Shown here piece by piece: positions 52,127 through 60,748 of a DNA stretch of 64,000 bases (its first letter is position 1; every line of letters begins with the position of its first letter). The stretch spans positions 1 to 64,000 of the forward strand of contig JAIEPH010000023.1 of NCBI GenBank assembly GCA_019749805.1. Reading direction: 5' to 3'. The stretch is from Mycobacteriaceae bacterium (GTDB taxonomy: Bacteria; Actinomycetota; Actinomycetes; Mycobacteriales; Mycobacteriaceae). Both the position numbers and the translations under genes were made by a program. The notes below the pieces were generated by a model that saw nothing but the letters and a program-made list of their open reading frames with translations, was not told the DNA's origin and searched no databases.

Positions 52127-52935
52127 GCGGAGCTAACGACGATGCTGCACAACCGATCTGGACGCGAGCTCACGTGGCGGCTCCAGCCGATGCGCGATAC
52201 CCGGGCGCCTGACGCGTCACCTTATGTCGGCGAGATCACGCTAAATCCTGACGAATCAGGCATTTACGACGCGCTCGGCAGGCTGCGGCAGTTCAAGCAA
52301 GATCGAGACCGGGACGTGTTGATCTCGTTGACCGACTTGCCTTTGCGCCGGGGCCGCCAGCCGGTCACGGCGGAGGTTTTGGCGATGTCGTCGTGCTGCC
52401 GGTGCCCTGCTGGGAGCTTTCGGCCGCGGGGCTCGGGAACAGAAAGCGCTCGCGGCGGTCGCTGCCGCTACTGTCCGCGGCGAAGCCGACAAACACCCCG
52501 GTTGCGGGCGTTAGCCGGCTTCTCTCCCCGGATCGCCCGGGTCGGCAGGCGATGATGATTGTCGCACCTATGGGTTCGGACATCTCCGAGTGATCGCCGG
52601 CGTGGTCCCTGGCAGACCGCCCGTGGCGCTTGTGACTTGTGACATGCTCGCTGCGGCCACGGCGGCGAAAACGCTTGTTACGCCGAACATCTGGGTGCTC
52701 GGCGACGCGTTGGGTCGGGTGCGACTTCCTATCCTGACGCTGCTCTCGATCACAATCCTGACTGGCTGACCCATCATCGTGCACGGGCTCTGGAGAAGCC
52801 CACCAGGTCGGTGGCCGCGAGCAGGCGGCATTGTTCAACCTCGCCACCGTCGCAGTGCTCGGCTTGGCAGTCCTTCCCGAAGTTCAGCCGGTGCTGAGTG
52901 GGCTGGCGACGTTGGCTACAGACCTAGACGCCTAG
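52127..52935 (+). pseudogene. Decayed gene for a conserved actinobacterial membrane protein
   Basis: This is the only sizeable plus-strand coding trace before the right edge. The first part reads naturally (MLHNRSGRELTWRL, later LISLTDLPLRRGRQPVTAEV). Then the frame breaks, and pieces recur in other frames: a segment ending PILTLLSITILTG followed by a stop, then HGLW, and after a further shift REQAALFNLATVAVLGLAVL. The order LTDLP, hydrophobic helices, HGLW, ALFN-ATV fits a family of actinobacterial membrane proteins that I know only as 'hypothetical'. It is clearly broken by frameshifts and stops, and is unrelated to the catabolic genes. Confidence 0.6.
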
Positions 52936-54008
52936 GTGGCGGGCGTGGTCAGCAGGTCGCCCTGAAGGTTCTTTCCCGGCGTCGACGACGAGGCGGGGGT
53001 GCCGTTCGCCGCGGCAGGCGGCAGCCCAGCGGCTTCCCTTGACCGGTGGTAGCGCTCCGCAAGTCCTGCCCAGCGTTCACCGTAGCGGTGCGCGGAGTCG
53101 ACGACGGTCTGCGGTATGTGAACGAAGGGCGGCCGAGCAGCCCCAGCACGCCCATAGCCCGCAGTGTCGATTGCGATCTTCCACCAGGCGGACTGCATGG
53201 CTTGGAATTCCTCCATAGTCAAGCCCAGCGTTCGAAATGGCGCCTGCATCTGGTCGGCGATGGTCGCGGCCTCTGCCCAGTCGCCACGCTGGCATGCATC
53301 GCGCAGCGAAAGCGCGGGCCAGGGACCCATGCATACGTCGATGCTCCACGCTCCGGCAGCACCGAACATCATTGCGGGGTACATCAATTGGTCCAAGACG
53401 AGGACCGACATCTTGTCCTTGACCGCTTTGATGGCGCCGATCACATTGAAGATGTCCATCGAGGTCTGCTTGAGCGCAACGATATTGCGAATCTGGGCCA
53501 GCTCCCTGAATGCACCGGGCGGCAATGTGATGCGGAACGCGTGCGGGTTCTGGTAGATCATGATCGCCAGCTCCGGAACGGCCTCGGCGAGGTCTTTGTA
53601 GTACTGGACCGCGTTCTCGGCAGTCTGCGGCAAATACATCGGCGGTCCGCTCATGATGCCGTCCGCCCCGAGGTCGGCGATGACGCGGGCGCGTCGGATC
53701 GAGTCGCGCGTGTTGAGCGTGCTGGCACCAACGAACACCGGAACCCGGGCGTTTACCGTCTCCACGACCGCGGTGATGAGCGTGCGGTATTCGTCGTCGG
53801 AAAGGGTGTGCGACTCGCCGGCGCTGCCGGTCGTGACGATGCCGTCGACACCATCACGCACCAGTCGATCCACCAGAGACGCGAGCGCATCGGTGTCGAT
53901 CGTGTCGACCGCGTTGACATCGGCGGCGTCCGGCGTCGAGCAGGCTGGCACGAATCCCCACAGCCCCTTCATGTCGCTGGGAACGAGTTCGCTGCTACGT
54001 GTTGTCAT
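52932..54008 (-). CDS. DapA-family hydratase-aldolase
   Basis: This is a 358-residue member of the dihydrodipicolinate synthase fold. The Schiff-base lysine is K180 (VALKQT), Y152 lies in IYQNPHAF, and GSAGES (61-66) forms the pyruvate-binding loop. In PAH pathways such enzymes add water to and split benzylidenepyruvate-type ring-cleavage products into an aromatic aldehyde and pyruvate. Its paralogue at 55517-56521 has the same residue numbers for lysine and tyrosine but a GTFGEC loop, so the two probably act on different intermediates. The C-terminal tail (about 325-358) is low in complexity. Confidence 0.9.
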   Translation of the reverse strand: MTTRSSELVPSDMKGLWGFVPACSTPDAADVNAVDTIDTDALASLVDRLVRDGVDGIVTTGSAGESHTLSDDEYRTLITAVVETVNARVPVFVGASTLNTRDSIRRARVIADLGADGIMSGPPMYLPQTAENAVQYYKDLAEAVPELAIMIYQNPHAFRITLPPGAFRELAQIRNIVALKQTSMDIFNVIGAIKAVKDKMSVLVLDQLMYPAMMFGAAGAWSIDVCMGPWPALSLRDACQRGDWAEAATIADQMQAPFRTLGLTMEEFQAMQSAWWKIAIDTAGYGRAGAARPPFVHIPQTVVDSAHRYGERWAGLAERYHRSREAAGLPPAAANGTPASSSTPGKNLQGDLLTTPAT

Positions 54009-54174
54009 GAGCCGTGTCCAATCTGGTTTGAGGATCTTCGGAATGGGTTTTATTGGCGGTATGGTCGCGCGAGACCGCCCAGGGTGGGACTTGAGTCGAT
54101 GGTCGGTGCCGATGCATACCCGTTCGTGGAATCCCGTCCCTCGGGCGAAGTCAACTTAGGCGCCGCGATCCGTG

Positions 54175-54561
54175 CTAGTAGTCGATGTCTAAGCCGCTCT
54201 CGAGTTCAGCGAGCCGATCCTGGGCTTTTCCGATCGACATCATCTTCATCATGTTGCCGACAGCTTTCATCTGCCCGGTCATGGCCGCAGTCTGGCCGTT
54301 GAGCGCTCCCCGAGACAGCTCGACGTTCGTTTCGTAGCTGAGCTCGGCCTCAACGTCGGGCGTGCGCGGTGGCGACCCGATACCCACGATGAGTGACCCG
54401 TCAGAGAAATGCATGTAGTAGTCATCGCTGGCCGGGCTCTGCGACACGGATACGCGGAGCACCACGTCATGTCCCTTCGCTGCAATGCGGAACCTCTCGT
54501 CGGCATTGGCAGCGTCGGTCACCGCAGTCGCCCAGTCGTCGGTCAGGAACTGGATCGCCAT
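54175..54561 (-). CDS. SCP2-like small protein
   Basis: This is a 128-residue protein beginning MAIQFLTDDWATAV, with VLRVSVSQ and YYMHFSDGSLIVGIG strands and a methionine-rich helix (MTGQMKAVGNMMKMM) near the C-terminus. The layout fits the SCP2 sterol-binding fold. A perfect GGAGG site lies just before the ATG at 54561; a longer open frame upstream runs through the extradiol gene and is rejected. Placed between an extradiol dioxygenase and an aldolase, it may carry a hydrophobic intermediate. Confidence 0.78.
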   Translation of the reverse strand: MAIQFLTDDWATAVTDAANADERFRIAAKGHDVVLRVSVSQSPASDDYYMHFSDGSLIVGIGSPPRTPDVEAELSYETNVELSRGALNGQTAAMTGQMKAVGNMMKMMSIGKAQDRLAELESGLDIDY

Positions 54562-54605
54562 TTCACCTCCATATGATCGTTTTTCGCCGTCTCGTCTGTC
54601 GAGCC

Positions 54606-55501
54606 GTTCATGTTGTTGCGGCTTCGAGTGCTCCTGGTGGTGTTTGGGCGACCATCTGGTGGCCCCACACACTGGGTCGGTCGTACTGGGCGACGGTCCA
54701 GGTTTCCTCGTCGACGGTGGCCCCATCCCAGCCGTACTCGAGATCAAAACCGCTCGGTGTTCGGACGTAGAACGACACCATCCGATCGTTGACATGGCGC
54801 CCCAACGTCATGCTCAGCGGAATGTTGCGCGACATGCACAGGTCATAAGCCATCCCCACGTCATCAAAACTTTGCACCTCGACCATCACGTGGTGCAGTC
54901 CCCGCACACCCGGCATCGGAGTCAACGCGATGCTGTGATGGCGCGGGTTGCAGTGGTAGAACCACAGATCGATGAAGGTGTAAATCTCATCGCTCTTCTT
55001 AAACCCCAACACCCCCCGCAAAAACCGGTCGGCCTGCGCGAGGTCCGGCGTCGCCAGCACCACATGACCCAACCCCTGCGCCCCGGTGACGAACCCCGAT
55101 ATCGCACGACCGGGCCGGAAGGAACCCGGCACCACCTTCTGACCGTAAAACAACTCATGACGCAACCCCGAAGGATCCGACAGCGTCAAAAAGCCCAACA
55201 CCCCGCGGGCCGCGCAGTCCTCCTCGGTTCCCACCTCAAACCCAATACCCTGCCGATGCAACAACTCCCCAGCAGCCTCAACCGCCTCCTCGCTGCCCAC
55301 ATCCCAACCCGCATACAACATCCGGTTGCGCTCCCCGTGATGCACAGCCAACCGGTGGTCCGCGTCATCGATCCGCAACAGAACCGACCCACTGGCCGCC
55401 TCCACCGCCTCCATCCCCAATACCTCCGGACCGAACTCCAACCACTCCTTCGCATCCGGAGACTCCACACCCACATAACCCAACGCCTTCACCAACATGT
55501 G
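54606..55501. repeat. Exact 896-bp direct repeat, right copy
   Basis: This is the partner of 3160-4055 (offset 51446 bases, same orientation). The identity is confined to the gene plus two bases after the stop and three before the start. Confidence 0.9.
54608..55498 (-). CDS. Extradiol (VOC-type) catechol dioxygenase, copy 2
   Basis: This 296-residue protein is identical to 3162-4052, with predicted iron ligands H145, H202/203 and E254. In this setting it stands among phd-like genes: a hydratase-aldolase lies upstream and an SCP2-like gene and a second aldolase follow, so cleavage of a polycyclic diol is expected. It has its own ribosome site (GAGGA) in sequence that differs from copy 1, so expression of the two copies can differ although the products cannot. 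Confidence 0.95.
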   Translation of the reverse strand: MLVKALGYVGVESPDAKEWLEFGPEVLGMEAVEAASGSVLLRIDDADHRLAVHHGERNRMLYAGWDVGSEEAVEAAGELLHRQGIGFEVGTEEDCAARGVLGFLTLSDPSGLRHELFYGQKVVPGSFRPGRAISGFVTGAQGLGHVVLATPDLAQADRFLRGVLGFKKSDEIYTFIDLWFYHCNPRHHSIALTPMPGVRGLHHVMVEVQSFDDVGMAYDLCMSRNIPLSMTLGRHVNDRMVSFYVRTPSGFDLEYGWDGATVDEETWTVAQYDRPSVWGHQMVAQTPPGALEAATT

Positions 55502-55516
55502 CTGTCCTCGGGCGAT

Positions 55517-56521
55517 TCAGTGGTTCGAGACGGTAAGTGACGCATAGCGCTGCTGGAGTGCGGCCCAGTTCTTGCCGGCCTCGCGCCCTCCAGCCAAGTA
55601 GGACTCCGGCACTTCGGTGTACGGCGGCCGGGTGGGCCCGGTGCGCATAAAACCGGCTGCTTGGAATTGGGCGTTGTCGATCTGGATGCTGTATTTGAGG
55701 AATTCGGCGAAGTTGCCGCCCGGGTAGAGCGTCTCGAGAGCGGCCTCGAGTTCGTCGGTGAGCGTTTGACAGTCGTCCCAGCGGCGGGCTCGGATTAAGT
55801 CGCGCAAGTGGGTTACCGGCGCAGGGCCGCAGGCCACATTGCCCGACCAACAGGCGGTGACCTCCTCTGGGAATAGCCGGGCAAAGTAGTACCAGTCGGT
55901 CTCAAGCGGCAGTAGCCGCACACGACCGCCGACGGCGCGGAGGTCGGAGAGGAAGGCGGAGCCACTGAGCAGTCCGAGATGCTTGGCAGCGACAACCTGC
56001 GGTATCTGGCTAAGCGCCTCGTATGCGGGGGTCCCGATCTTTCCCTTGAAGGCGCCTGGGTTGTCGTAGACAACCATTGCCAGGTTCGGCACTGCCTCGG
56101 CCACATCGCGATAGAAGCGCACAATCCCGGCGTCGTCGAGGGGCAGCCACATCGGACGACCGACGAACAAACCGTCGGCACCGAGCTCGCCGAGCCGACG
56201 ACCTCGAGTGATCGTATCGCGGGTGTTGAGCGTCGTCGCTCCAGCGAAAACCGGGATTCGCCCCGCGACGGCATCGACGACGGTGGCGACGAAGCTTTGC
56301 AACTCGTCCCATGTCAGCGAAGCACACTCGCCGAAGGTGCCTGTGGTCATAAGCACGTCGACCCCGCCGCGGACCATCGAGTCGGCAAGCGTCGCCGCCT
56401 CGTCGAGGTCCACGGAGAATGTTGTGTCGGGCTGGTCGGCCGTCGGGATGGAGGGCGTAGGAATGATGCCGACGACCCCGGTGATGTCATCAACGGTCAA
56501 CTTCGTGTCAGGCACAGGCAT
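55517..56521 (-). CDS. DapA-family hydratase-aldolase (NahE/PhdG-like)
   Basis: This is a 334-residue dihydrodipicolinate-synthase-fold enzyme with Schiff-base lysine K180 (VVAAKHLG), Y152 (VYDNPGAF) and the loop GTFGEC (61-66). That loop, followed by ASLTWDE, is typical of the trans-o-hydroxybenzylidenepyruvate hydratase-aldolases of naphthalene and phenanthrene pathways. It should convert the isomerised ring-cleavage product to an aldehyde plus pyruvate. It lies 18 bases before the extradiol gene and 18 bases after the cupin dioxygenase gene. Confidence 0.92.
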   Translation of the reverse strand: MPVPDTKLTVDDITGVVGIIPTPSIPTADQPDTTFSVDLDEAATLADSMVRGGVDVLMTTGTFGECASLTWDELQSFVATVVDAVAGRIPVFAGATTLNTRDTITRGRRLGELGADGLFVGRPMWLPLDDAGIVRFYRDVAEAVPNLAMVVYDNPGAFKGKIGTPAYEALSQIPQVVAAKHLGLLSGSAFLSDLRAVGGRVRLLPLETDWYYFARLFPEEVTACWSGNVACGPAPVTHLRDLIRARRWDDCQTLTDELEAALETLYPGGNFAEFLKYSIQIDNAQFQAAGFMRTGPTRPPYTEVPESYLAGGREAGKNWAALQQRYASLTVSNH

Positions 56522-56539
56522 TGCCTTTCTGGTGAAACG

Positions 56540-57625
56540 TCAGCGGGCTCGGAGGTTGGCGGGTACTGGGGGAAACGGGTGCGCCCCCAATGACAGCTCG
56601 GGCTCTTCGTAGTAGAGATTGAGCGCCTTGAGTGTGGGGATGTCGTTGACCGAGAACAGCACGGCATCTTCTGTCGACCGGTTGACGAAGTGATGGGTGC
56701 TCCAGTTAGGCACCGCGAAACTGTCGTGGGGCCCCCAGTCAAGCTCCACGTCGTCGACGACCGTCGTCCCTTCGCCACGCACGACGAAATACACGGCACT
56801 CGACGTGTGGCGATGGGCGTCGGTCCGCTGGCCGGGCCGCAGCAATTGCACCCAGCAATCGAGCGTTGGCATGGTCGATCCGCCTGTGACGGGGTTGGCA
56901 TACCGCAGGACGACGCCGTCGTAGGGACTGCCCGCAAGGCCCGCCATCCGCTGGAGCTGCCGCTCGACGTCGCGCCAGGGATAGCGGAATGGAAAGTTCG
57001 CCGTCTTGACCTGCTCCCACGCAGGGCGGAGTAGGCCCCCGCGGTCGGCGAGATGCTCTCCAGGCTCTTCGCGTTGAGGTTGGCGCTTCTCGCCGTAGGA
57101 CTCATAGAAGGGAACATTGAGCCCGAGCACCAATCCGATATCGAGCACGTCGAGCCAAACGACGTTCTCCGAAGTGGCATTCTCGTGGTCGTGCCACGTC
57201 CAGCGAGGGGTTAAGACGAGGTCGTAGTCCTCCATTTGGCACGGCTCGCCGTCCACCACAGTAATCAGGCCGGGGCCGCCTTGAATAGCGAACCGCAGCG
57301 CTGCCATGGTGTGGCGGTGCGCATAGGCAATCTCGCCGGGCTTGAGCATCTGCATGCCCATGTTCATGGTGTGCGTGGTTCCCCGGGCATCCGGATTGAT
57401 GAACGAGAGATTGCGTCGCGCCGTCAAACTTTCGGGCATCACGTCGCACGACTTCAGAAGCTTCGCGTGAACATCGTGCCATCGCCACAGAAAGGGAACA
57501 CCGGCGGGCTTGGGGCCGCCGACGACGCTTTCCAGCATTTCGTCGTATATCCATTGCCCACGTAAGTTGGCAGCCTCGAGCTCGACGTCGAATTCGCGGA
57601 GCTCTGAACTCTCGGCGGTGGACAT
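56540..57625 (-). CDS. Bicupin ring-cleavage dioxygenase (gentisate / 1-hydroxy-2-naphthoate type)
   Basis: This is a 361-residue bicupin. The first cupin shows GEIAYAHRHTMAALRFAIQG (about 96-115) with iron-binding histidines, and later TWHDHEN; the second cupin has RTDAHRHTSSAVYFVV. The family includes gentisate 1,2-dioxygenase and 1-hydroxy-2-naphthoate dioxygenase (PhdI), which cleave rings bearing a hydroxyl and a carboxyl group. Two hydratase-aldolases next to it favour the 1-hydroxy-2-naphthoate role by inference. A copy of the shared promoter motif lies 30 bases upstream, so this is the first gene of a transcription unit. Confidence 0.9.
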   Translation of the reverse strand: MSTAESSELREFDVELEAANLRGQWIYDEMLESVVGGPKPAGVPFLWRWHDVHAKLLKSCDVMPESLTARRNLSFINPDARGTTHTMNMGMQMLKPGEIAYAHRHTMAALRFAIQGGPGLITVVDGEPCQMEDYDLVLTPRWTWHDHENATSENVVWLDVLDIGLVLGLNVPFYESYGEKRQPQREEPGEHLADRGGLLRPAWEQVKTANFPFRYPWRDVERQLQRMAGLAGSPYDGVVLRYANPVTGGSTMPTLDCWVQLLRPGQRTDAHRHTSSAVYFVVRGEGTTVVDDVELDWGPHDSFAVPNWSTHHFVNRSTEDAVLFSVNDIPTLKALNLYYEEPELSLGAHPFPPVPANLRAR

Positions 57626-57655
57626 TGGCTACCTTCTCTGGTTGGCAGAATGACA

Positions 57656-57675
57656 CTCTGTCAATTAGAGATTAT
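57656..57675 (-). promoter_or_regulatory. Shared promoter/operator motif, site A
   Basis: The minus strand reads ATAATCTCTAATTGACAGAG. It matches site B at 15 of 20 positions and lies 30 bases before the bicupin dioxygenase start. The TAATCT element fits a TANNNT -10 box; the CTCTA-n5-CAGAG arms form an imperfect inverted repeat. Confidence 0.45.
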
Positions 57676-58175
57676 CGGCACCCGCCGGTCGCGTCAATAG
57701 CGCACGGGCAGCACTGAGCTGACCTCTTGGGTCAGTACCCCTAACGGGGCGAAAGGTCGAGTTATGCAGCACGCTAGACGAATTCGACTCCGCCGCCATC
57801 CAGGTCATCCGGTGCCGCAATTCGTGGTGTCGCGGGTGCTCCCGGATGGACTTGCGAGCGTGTTCGTTGAGCTGCTCGCGCGCCGATCTGCGGAAAGACT
57901 ATCTATCTTCAGCCAACACGTCGGCGGCCCCCCGTGCCGACTCGCGCCAGCTCCGCTAGTCATCTCGGATCGGCGCACAACACAATGACGACACTGTTGC
58001 CGCTGGGGAGCAACTCGAGATCGGGTGAGGCGAGATAACGGCAAGGCGTTGATCTTGAGGGCCGTTTTCCCCGCTGGTGAGACGTTGTCGAATTAAGATT
58101 GCGACGCCGCTGCGAGCGTCTTCGGTGCACGTACAGTGCCACGTCCAATGGGGCGGGCAACCACGTGTGGCCGCA
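57676..58175. other. Intergenic region, no gene recognised
   Basis: About 500 bases separate the site-A promoter from the ferredoxin reductase stop codon. Short frames exist on both strands (for example plus 57764-57988) but none shows a recognisable domain, good ribosome site or natural composition. It may hold a terminator for the upstream operon or decayed DNA; nothing definite was seen. Confidence 0.4.
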
Positions 58176-59417
58176 CTATGGTGATCGCGTCGCGGCAGTG
58201 TCGGGTGGGTTCGTCAACAGTTCGAGCCTCCCCCGCACAGTTTCGAGATCGCTGCCGGCCTTCAGTGCACGCCTGCACTCGATCAGTGCTCGAGGCCAGT
58301 TCACGATCGCGGCGCCGCTCAAACGTTGCTCGCCATCGGGGTAGAGCGCTGTGAATCGATTGTCGGACAATCGATCTCCGACGACGAGTGGCTCACTTAG
58401 GTGAGTTGTTTGGCCGCAAAACTGGATCTTCCAGTCGTACTGGTCGCTCCATACGTACTCGACGGGCTCGTAGCAGCGCAGATGGTCGGGGTGCGAGATA
58501 TTGTGCGCGACGCAAGACGCCTGGTCGACCGCGTTTGTCCAGTGTTCGATGCGCATCATCACGCCGCGGGCGCGATGAAACCAACGCGACACGTCGCCGA
58601 CTGCGTAGACGTTTTCTGACGTGACGGCACGACAGAACTCGTCGCAGACCAGGCCGTCATCGACGACCAGTCCGGACGGCATCAGCCAGCCGTCGTTCGG
58701 CACGGCGCCGATGCCCACCACCACCGTGTCGGCTTCCACGACGGTCCCGTCCGTGAGGCCGACCTCCAAGTTGCCGCGCTCCCCCTCAATATTCTCGACA
58801 CCGACGCCGAATCGCGTGTGCACTCCGTGGTCTCGGTGCAAATCGACGAACCACCCACCGATCTCTTCGGTAAGCACCCGGCTCATCGGCACCGGCACCG
58901 GGTCGACAACCGTCACTTGCAGCCCCAGTGACCGCGCGGTTGACGCGACCTCGGCCCCAATAAATCCTGCCCCGATCACCACGAGGCGGGCACCGGCAAC
59001 GAGGTCGGCCCTTAGCCGCAGACAGTCCTCTAGGGTGCGTAGCACATGAACGCCCGGTCCCTGGCCCCACGGGGATGGTCGCGCGCTCGCTCCGGTGGCC
59101 ACCACCAGGTGGTCGTAGTGCAGGGGCTCATCATCGGCGAACTCAACCTCGCACGCTGCGACATCCACTCCGATCGCGCGGCGGCCGAGGCGAAGCTCGA
59201 TGGCGTCGGCGGCGGCAGCGTCTCTGGTGAGTAACGTCGCAGCCGCGATGTCACTCGTACCCGCAAGCAACGCTTTGGATAGCGGCGGTTTGTCGTAGGG
59301 CAGTGCAGTTTCCTCGCCCACGAGGACGATGTCGCCGTCGTAGCCTTCCGATCGCAGCGCCTGGGCCGTGCGGACCCCGCCGACAGAACTGCCGACGATG
59401 ACGACCCGTGACGTCAT
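58176..59417 (-). CDS. FAD-dependent ferredoxin reductase of the oxygenase system
   Basis: This is a 413-residue NAD(P)H:ferredoxin reductase of the rubredoxin/putidaredoxin reductase family. The FAD motif is VVIVGSSVGGVRTAQALR at the N-terminus, the NAD motif is VIGAGFIGAEVAS, and the late NVYAVGDV closes the flavin site. It takes electrons from NADH and hands them to the small ferredoxin encoded immediately upstream. The ATG at 59417 overlaps the ferredoxin stop (ATGA). It is the only such reductase in the window, so it may serve all seven oxygenases. Confidence 0.94.
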   Translation of the reverse strand: MTSRVVIVGSSVGGVRTAQALRSEGYDGDIVLVGEETALPYDKPPLSKALLAGTSDIAAATLLTRDAAAADAIELRLGRRAIGVDVAACEVEFADDEPLHYDHLVVATGASARPSPWGQGPGVHVLRTLEDCLRLRADLVAGARLVVIGAGFIGAEVASTARSLGLQVTVVDPVPVPMSRVLTEEIGGWFVDLHRDHGVHTRFGVGVENIEGERGNLEVGLTDGTVVEADTVVVGIGAVPNDGWLMPSGLVVDDGLVCDEFCRAVTSENVYAVGDVSRWFHRARGVMMRIEHWTNAVDQASCVAHNISHPDHLRCYEPVEYVWSDQYDWKIQFCGQTTHLSEPLVVGDRLSDNRFTALYPDGEQRLSGAAIVNWPRALIECRRALKAGSDLETVRGRLELLTNPPDTAATRSP

Positions 59418-59614
59418 TCGTCTACGACTTCCAACGCTGCCACCGGACAGCTGCGCGCAGCCTCCTCGACCCGGGTCCTGTCCGCGGAAGGGACCTCCGT
59501 CTTCCGGACCAACACGAGTCCCCGGTCGTCGATGTCGAAGTAGTCCTCGGCGGCTACGACACAGTTCGCGTATCCCTGACATACCGCGTGGTTAGCCTTT
59601 ATGACTCCGTCCAT
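59414..59614 (-). CDS. Small single-cluster ferredoxin (PhdC-like)
   Basis: This is a 66-residue ferredoxin with C12-QGYAN-C18 and a late SCPVAAL. It matches 16209-16406 closely. It sits between the dihydrodiol dehydrogenase and the ferredoxin reductase in a phd-like order, and overlaps the reductase start. It presumably carries electrons to the alpha subunit at 61338-62804. Confidence 0.93.
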   Translation of the reverse strand: MDGVIKANHAVCQGYANCVVAAEDYFDIDDRGLVLVRKTEVPSADRTRVEEAARSCPVAALEVVDE

Positions 59615-59642
59615 GTGCTTTCCTTCCCTATGTTCGTCGGGT

Positions 59643-60446
59643 TCAATTGCGCTGGGGTGCAGGTCCGAGGCCGAAACCGCCGTCGGGGCGGATCGTTTCG
59701 CCGGTAAGCCCGCGGGAGCGGTGCGAAGCGAGAAAGACGTAACTCCACGCGTGGTCGTGACCCGATAGGGCCACGTTGAGCGGTGTGCGAGCAGCCAATT
59801 CGCGGGCCCGGTCGGGTGCAGCATCCAGACGGCGGGCGCCAAGGTCGAGACTGTCGAGTCCGCGCAGGTCGGTGTTCAACGTTCCCCCTGGGGCAACACC
59901 GTTCACACGGATCCTCGGCGCGAGTTCGTGAGCCAGTGCGGTGACGAGGCCACGCACCGCGAACTTCGACGCGACATACAGCAGGCCGCCACGTCCTGGA
60001 TAAAATGATGAAGCGGACTCGGTGAGGATGATCGAGGCGCCGTCCTGGCCCATCAATGCCGGCACTGCAGCCTTGACTGAGTGGATATGACTCAGGACGT
60101 TGATACGAAACATCTCGTCGAACGCCTTGTCGATTCGCTCGGGGGGGATGTCCTGAAGACGACGGTAGAAATCGAAGATCCCCACGCAGTTCACCAATGT
60201 GTCGAGTCCGCCGAACGCGTCGGCAGCGACCTGCACAGCTTCGTCGTTGGCGGTGTGGGTGGTCCCATCACCCTCGATTACCGGGATGTCGGGCAGCTGA
60301 TGGCGCAGCGCCGAGCACTTATCGCTGTCGTACTCGAGCACGGCGACCTGGGCATCCTCGTTCAGGAACGCGTCGACGGTGGCCCGACCGATACCCGAAC
60401 CTCCGCCGACGATCAATGCGCGTTTGCCCGCCAGCCAGCCAGTCAT
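59643..60446 (-). CDS. SDR cis-dihydrodiol dehydrogenase (PhdE-like)
   Basis: This is a 267-residue SDR with GGGSGIG near residue 15, an NCVGIFDFY segment and catalytic YVASK. The block ELAPRIRVNGVAPGGTLNTDLRGL is typical of PAH dihydrodiol dehydrogenases. It should oxidise the cis-dihydrodiol formed by the upstream oxygenase to a catechol. ATG 60446 overlaps the stop of the small conserved protein gene (ATGA); the longer frame is rejected. Confidence 0.92.
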   Translation of the reverse strand: MTGWLAGKRALIVGGGSGIGRATVDAFLNEDAQVAVLEYDSDKCSALRHQLPDIPVIEGDGTTHTANDEAVQVAADAFGGLDTLVNCVGIFDFYRRLQDIPPERIDKAFDEMFRINVLSHIHSVKAAVPALMGQDGASIILTESASSFYPGRGGLLYVASKFAVRGLVTALAHELAPRIRVNGVAPGGTLNTDLRGLDSLDLGARRLDAAPDRARELAARTPLNVALSGHDHAWSYVFLASHRSRGLTGETIRPDGGFGLGPAPQRN

Positions 60447-60748
60447 ACCTCGTCGCCCAGAATCAAGGGAGTCCCTGCGTTCCCCACCATGGCCGCTAAG
60501 GTGGCTGGGTTCTGCCAGGTCAACGCCTCGATCTCCAAGGCATCCAGCGACACCCACTGCGCCGATTTTGGCGCCTGAATCAACAGCCGAGCTCCGTTGC
60601 GAGTGGTCACTCGGCGCACGACGACCTCTGCGAACTCGTTGGCGATGTTAAGTGCATCGCCGGTCGCCCCGGCCAGCAGCGTAGCCAGTTCCTCGCACGC
60701 CGATTGTGGTGGTGACTGCGCGCCCTCGCCGGGTCGATTCGAGCTCAT
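60443..60748 (-). CDS. Small conserved Rieske-oxygenase-associated protein
   Basis: This is a 101-residue paralogue of 709-927, with about 30 extra residues at the N-terminus. Shared core: IANEF, V-TRNGARL-I, LDALEIEALTWQ. It overlaps the beta subunit stop (ATGA) and the dehydrogenase start, so it is translated as part of the oxygenase operon. Function unknown; an assembly or substrate-handling role is inferred from its constant position. Confidence 0.8.
   Translation of the reverse strand: MSSNRPGEGAQSPPQSACEELATLLAGATGDALNIANEFAEVVVRRVTTRNGARLLIQAPKSAQWVSLDALEIEALTWQNPATLAAMVGNAGTPLILGDEV

Noticed and set aside
3160..55501. Composite transposon explanation for the 896-bp repeat
   Set aside because: The repeats are single genes without transposase, terminal inverted repeats or target duplications; gene conversion or homologous recombination fits better.
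57764..57988. Plus-strand frame of 74 codons in the gap after the bicupin dioxygenase gene
   Set aside because: No recognisable domain or translation signal; left as intergenic.
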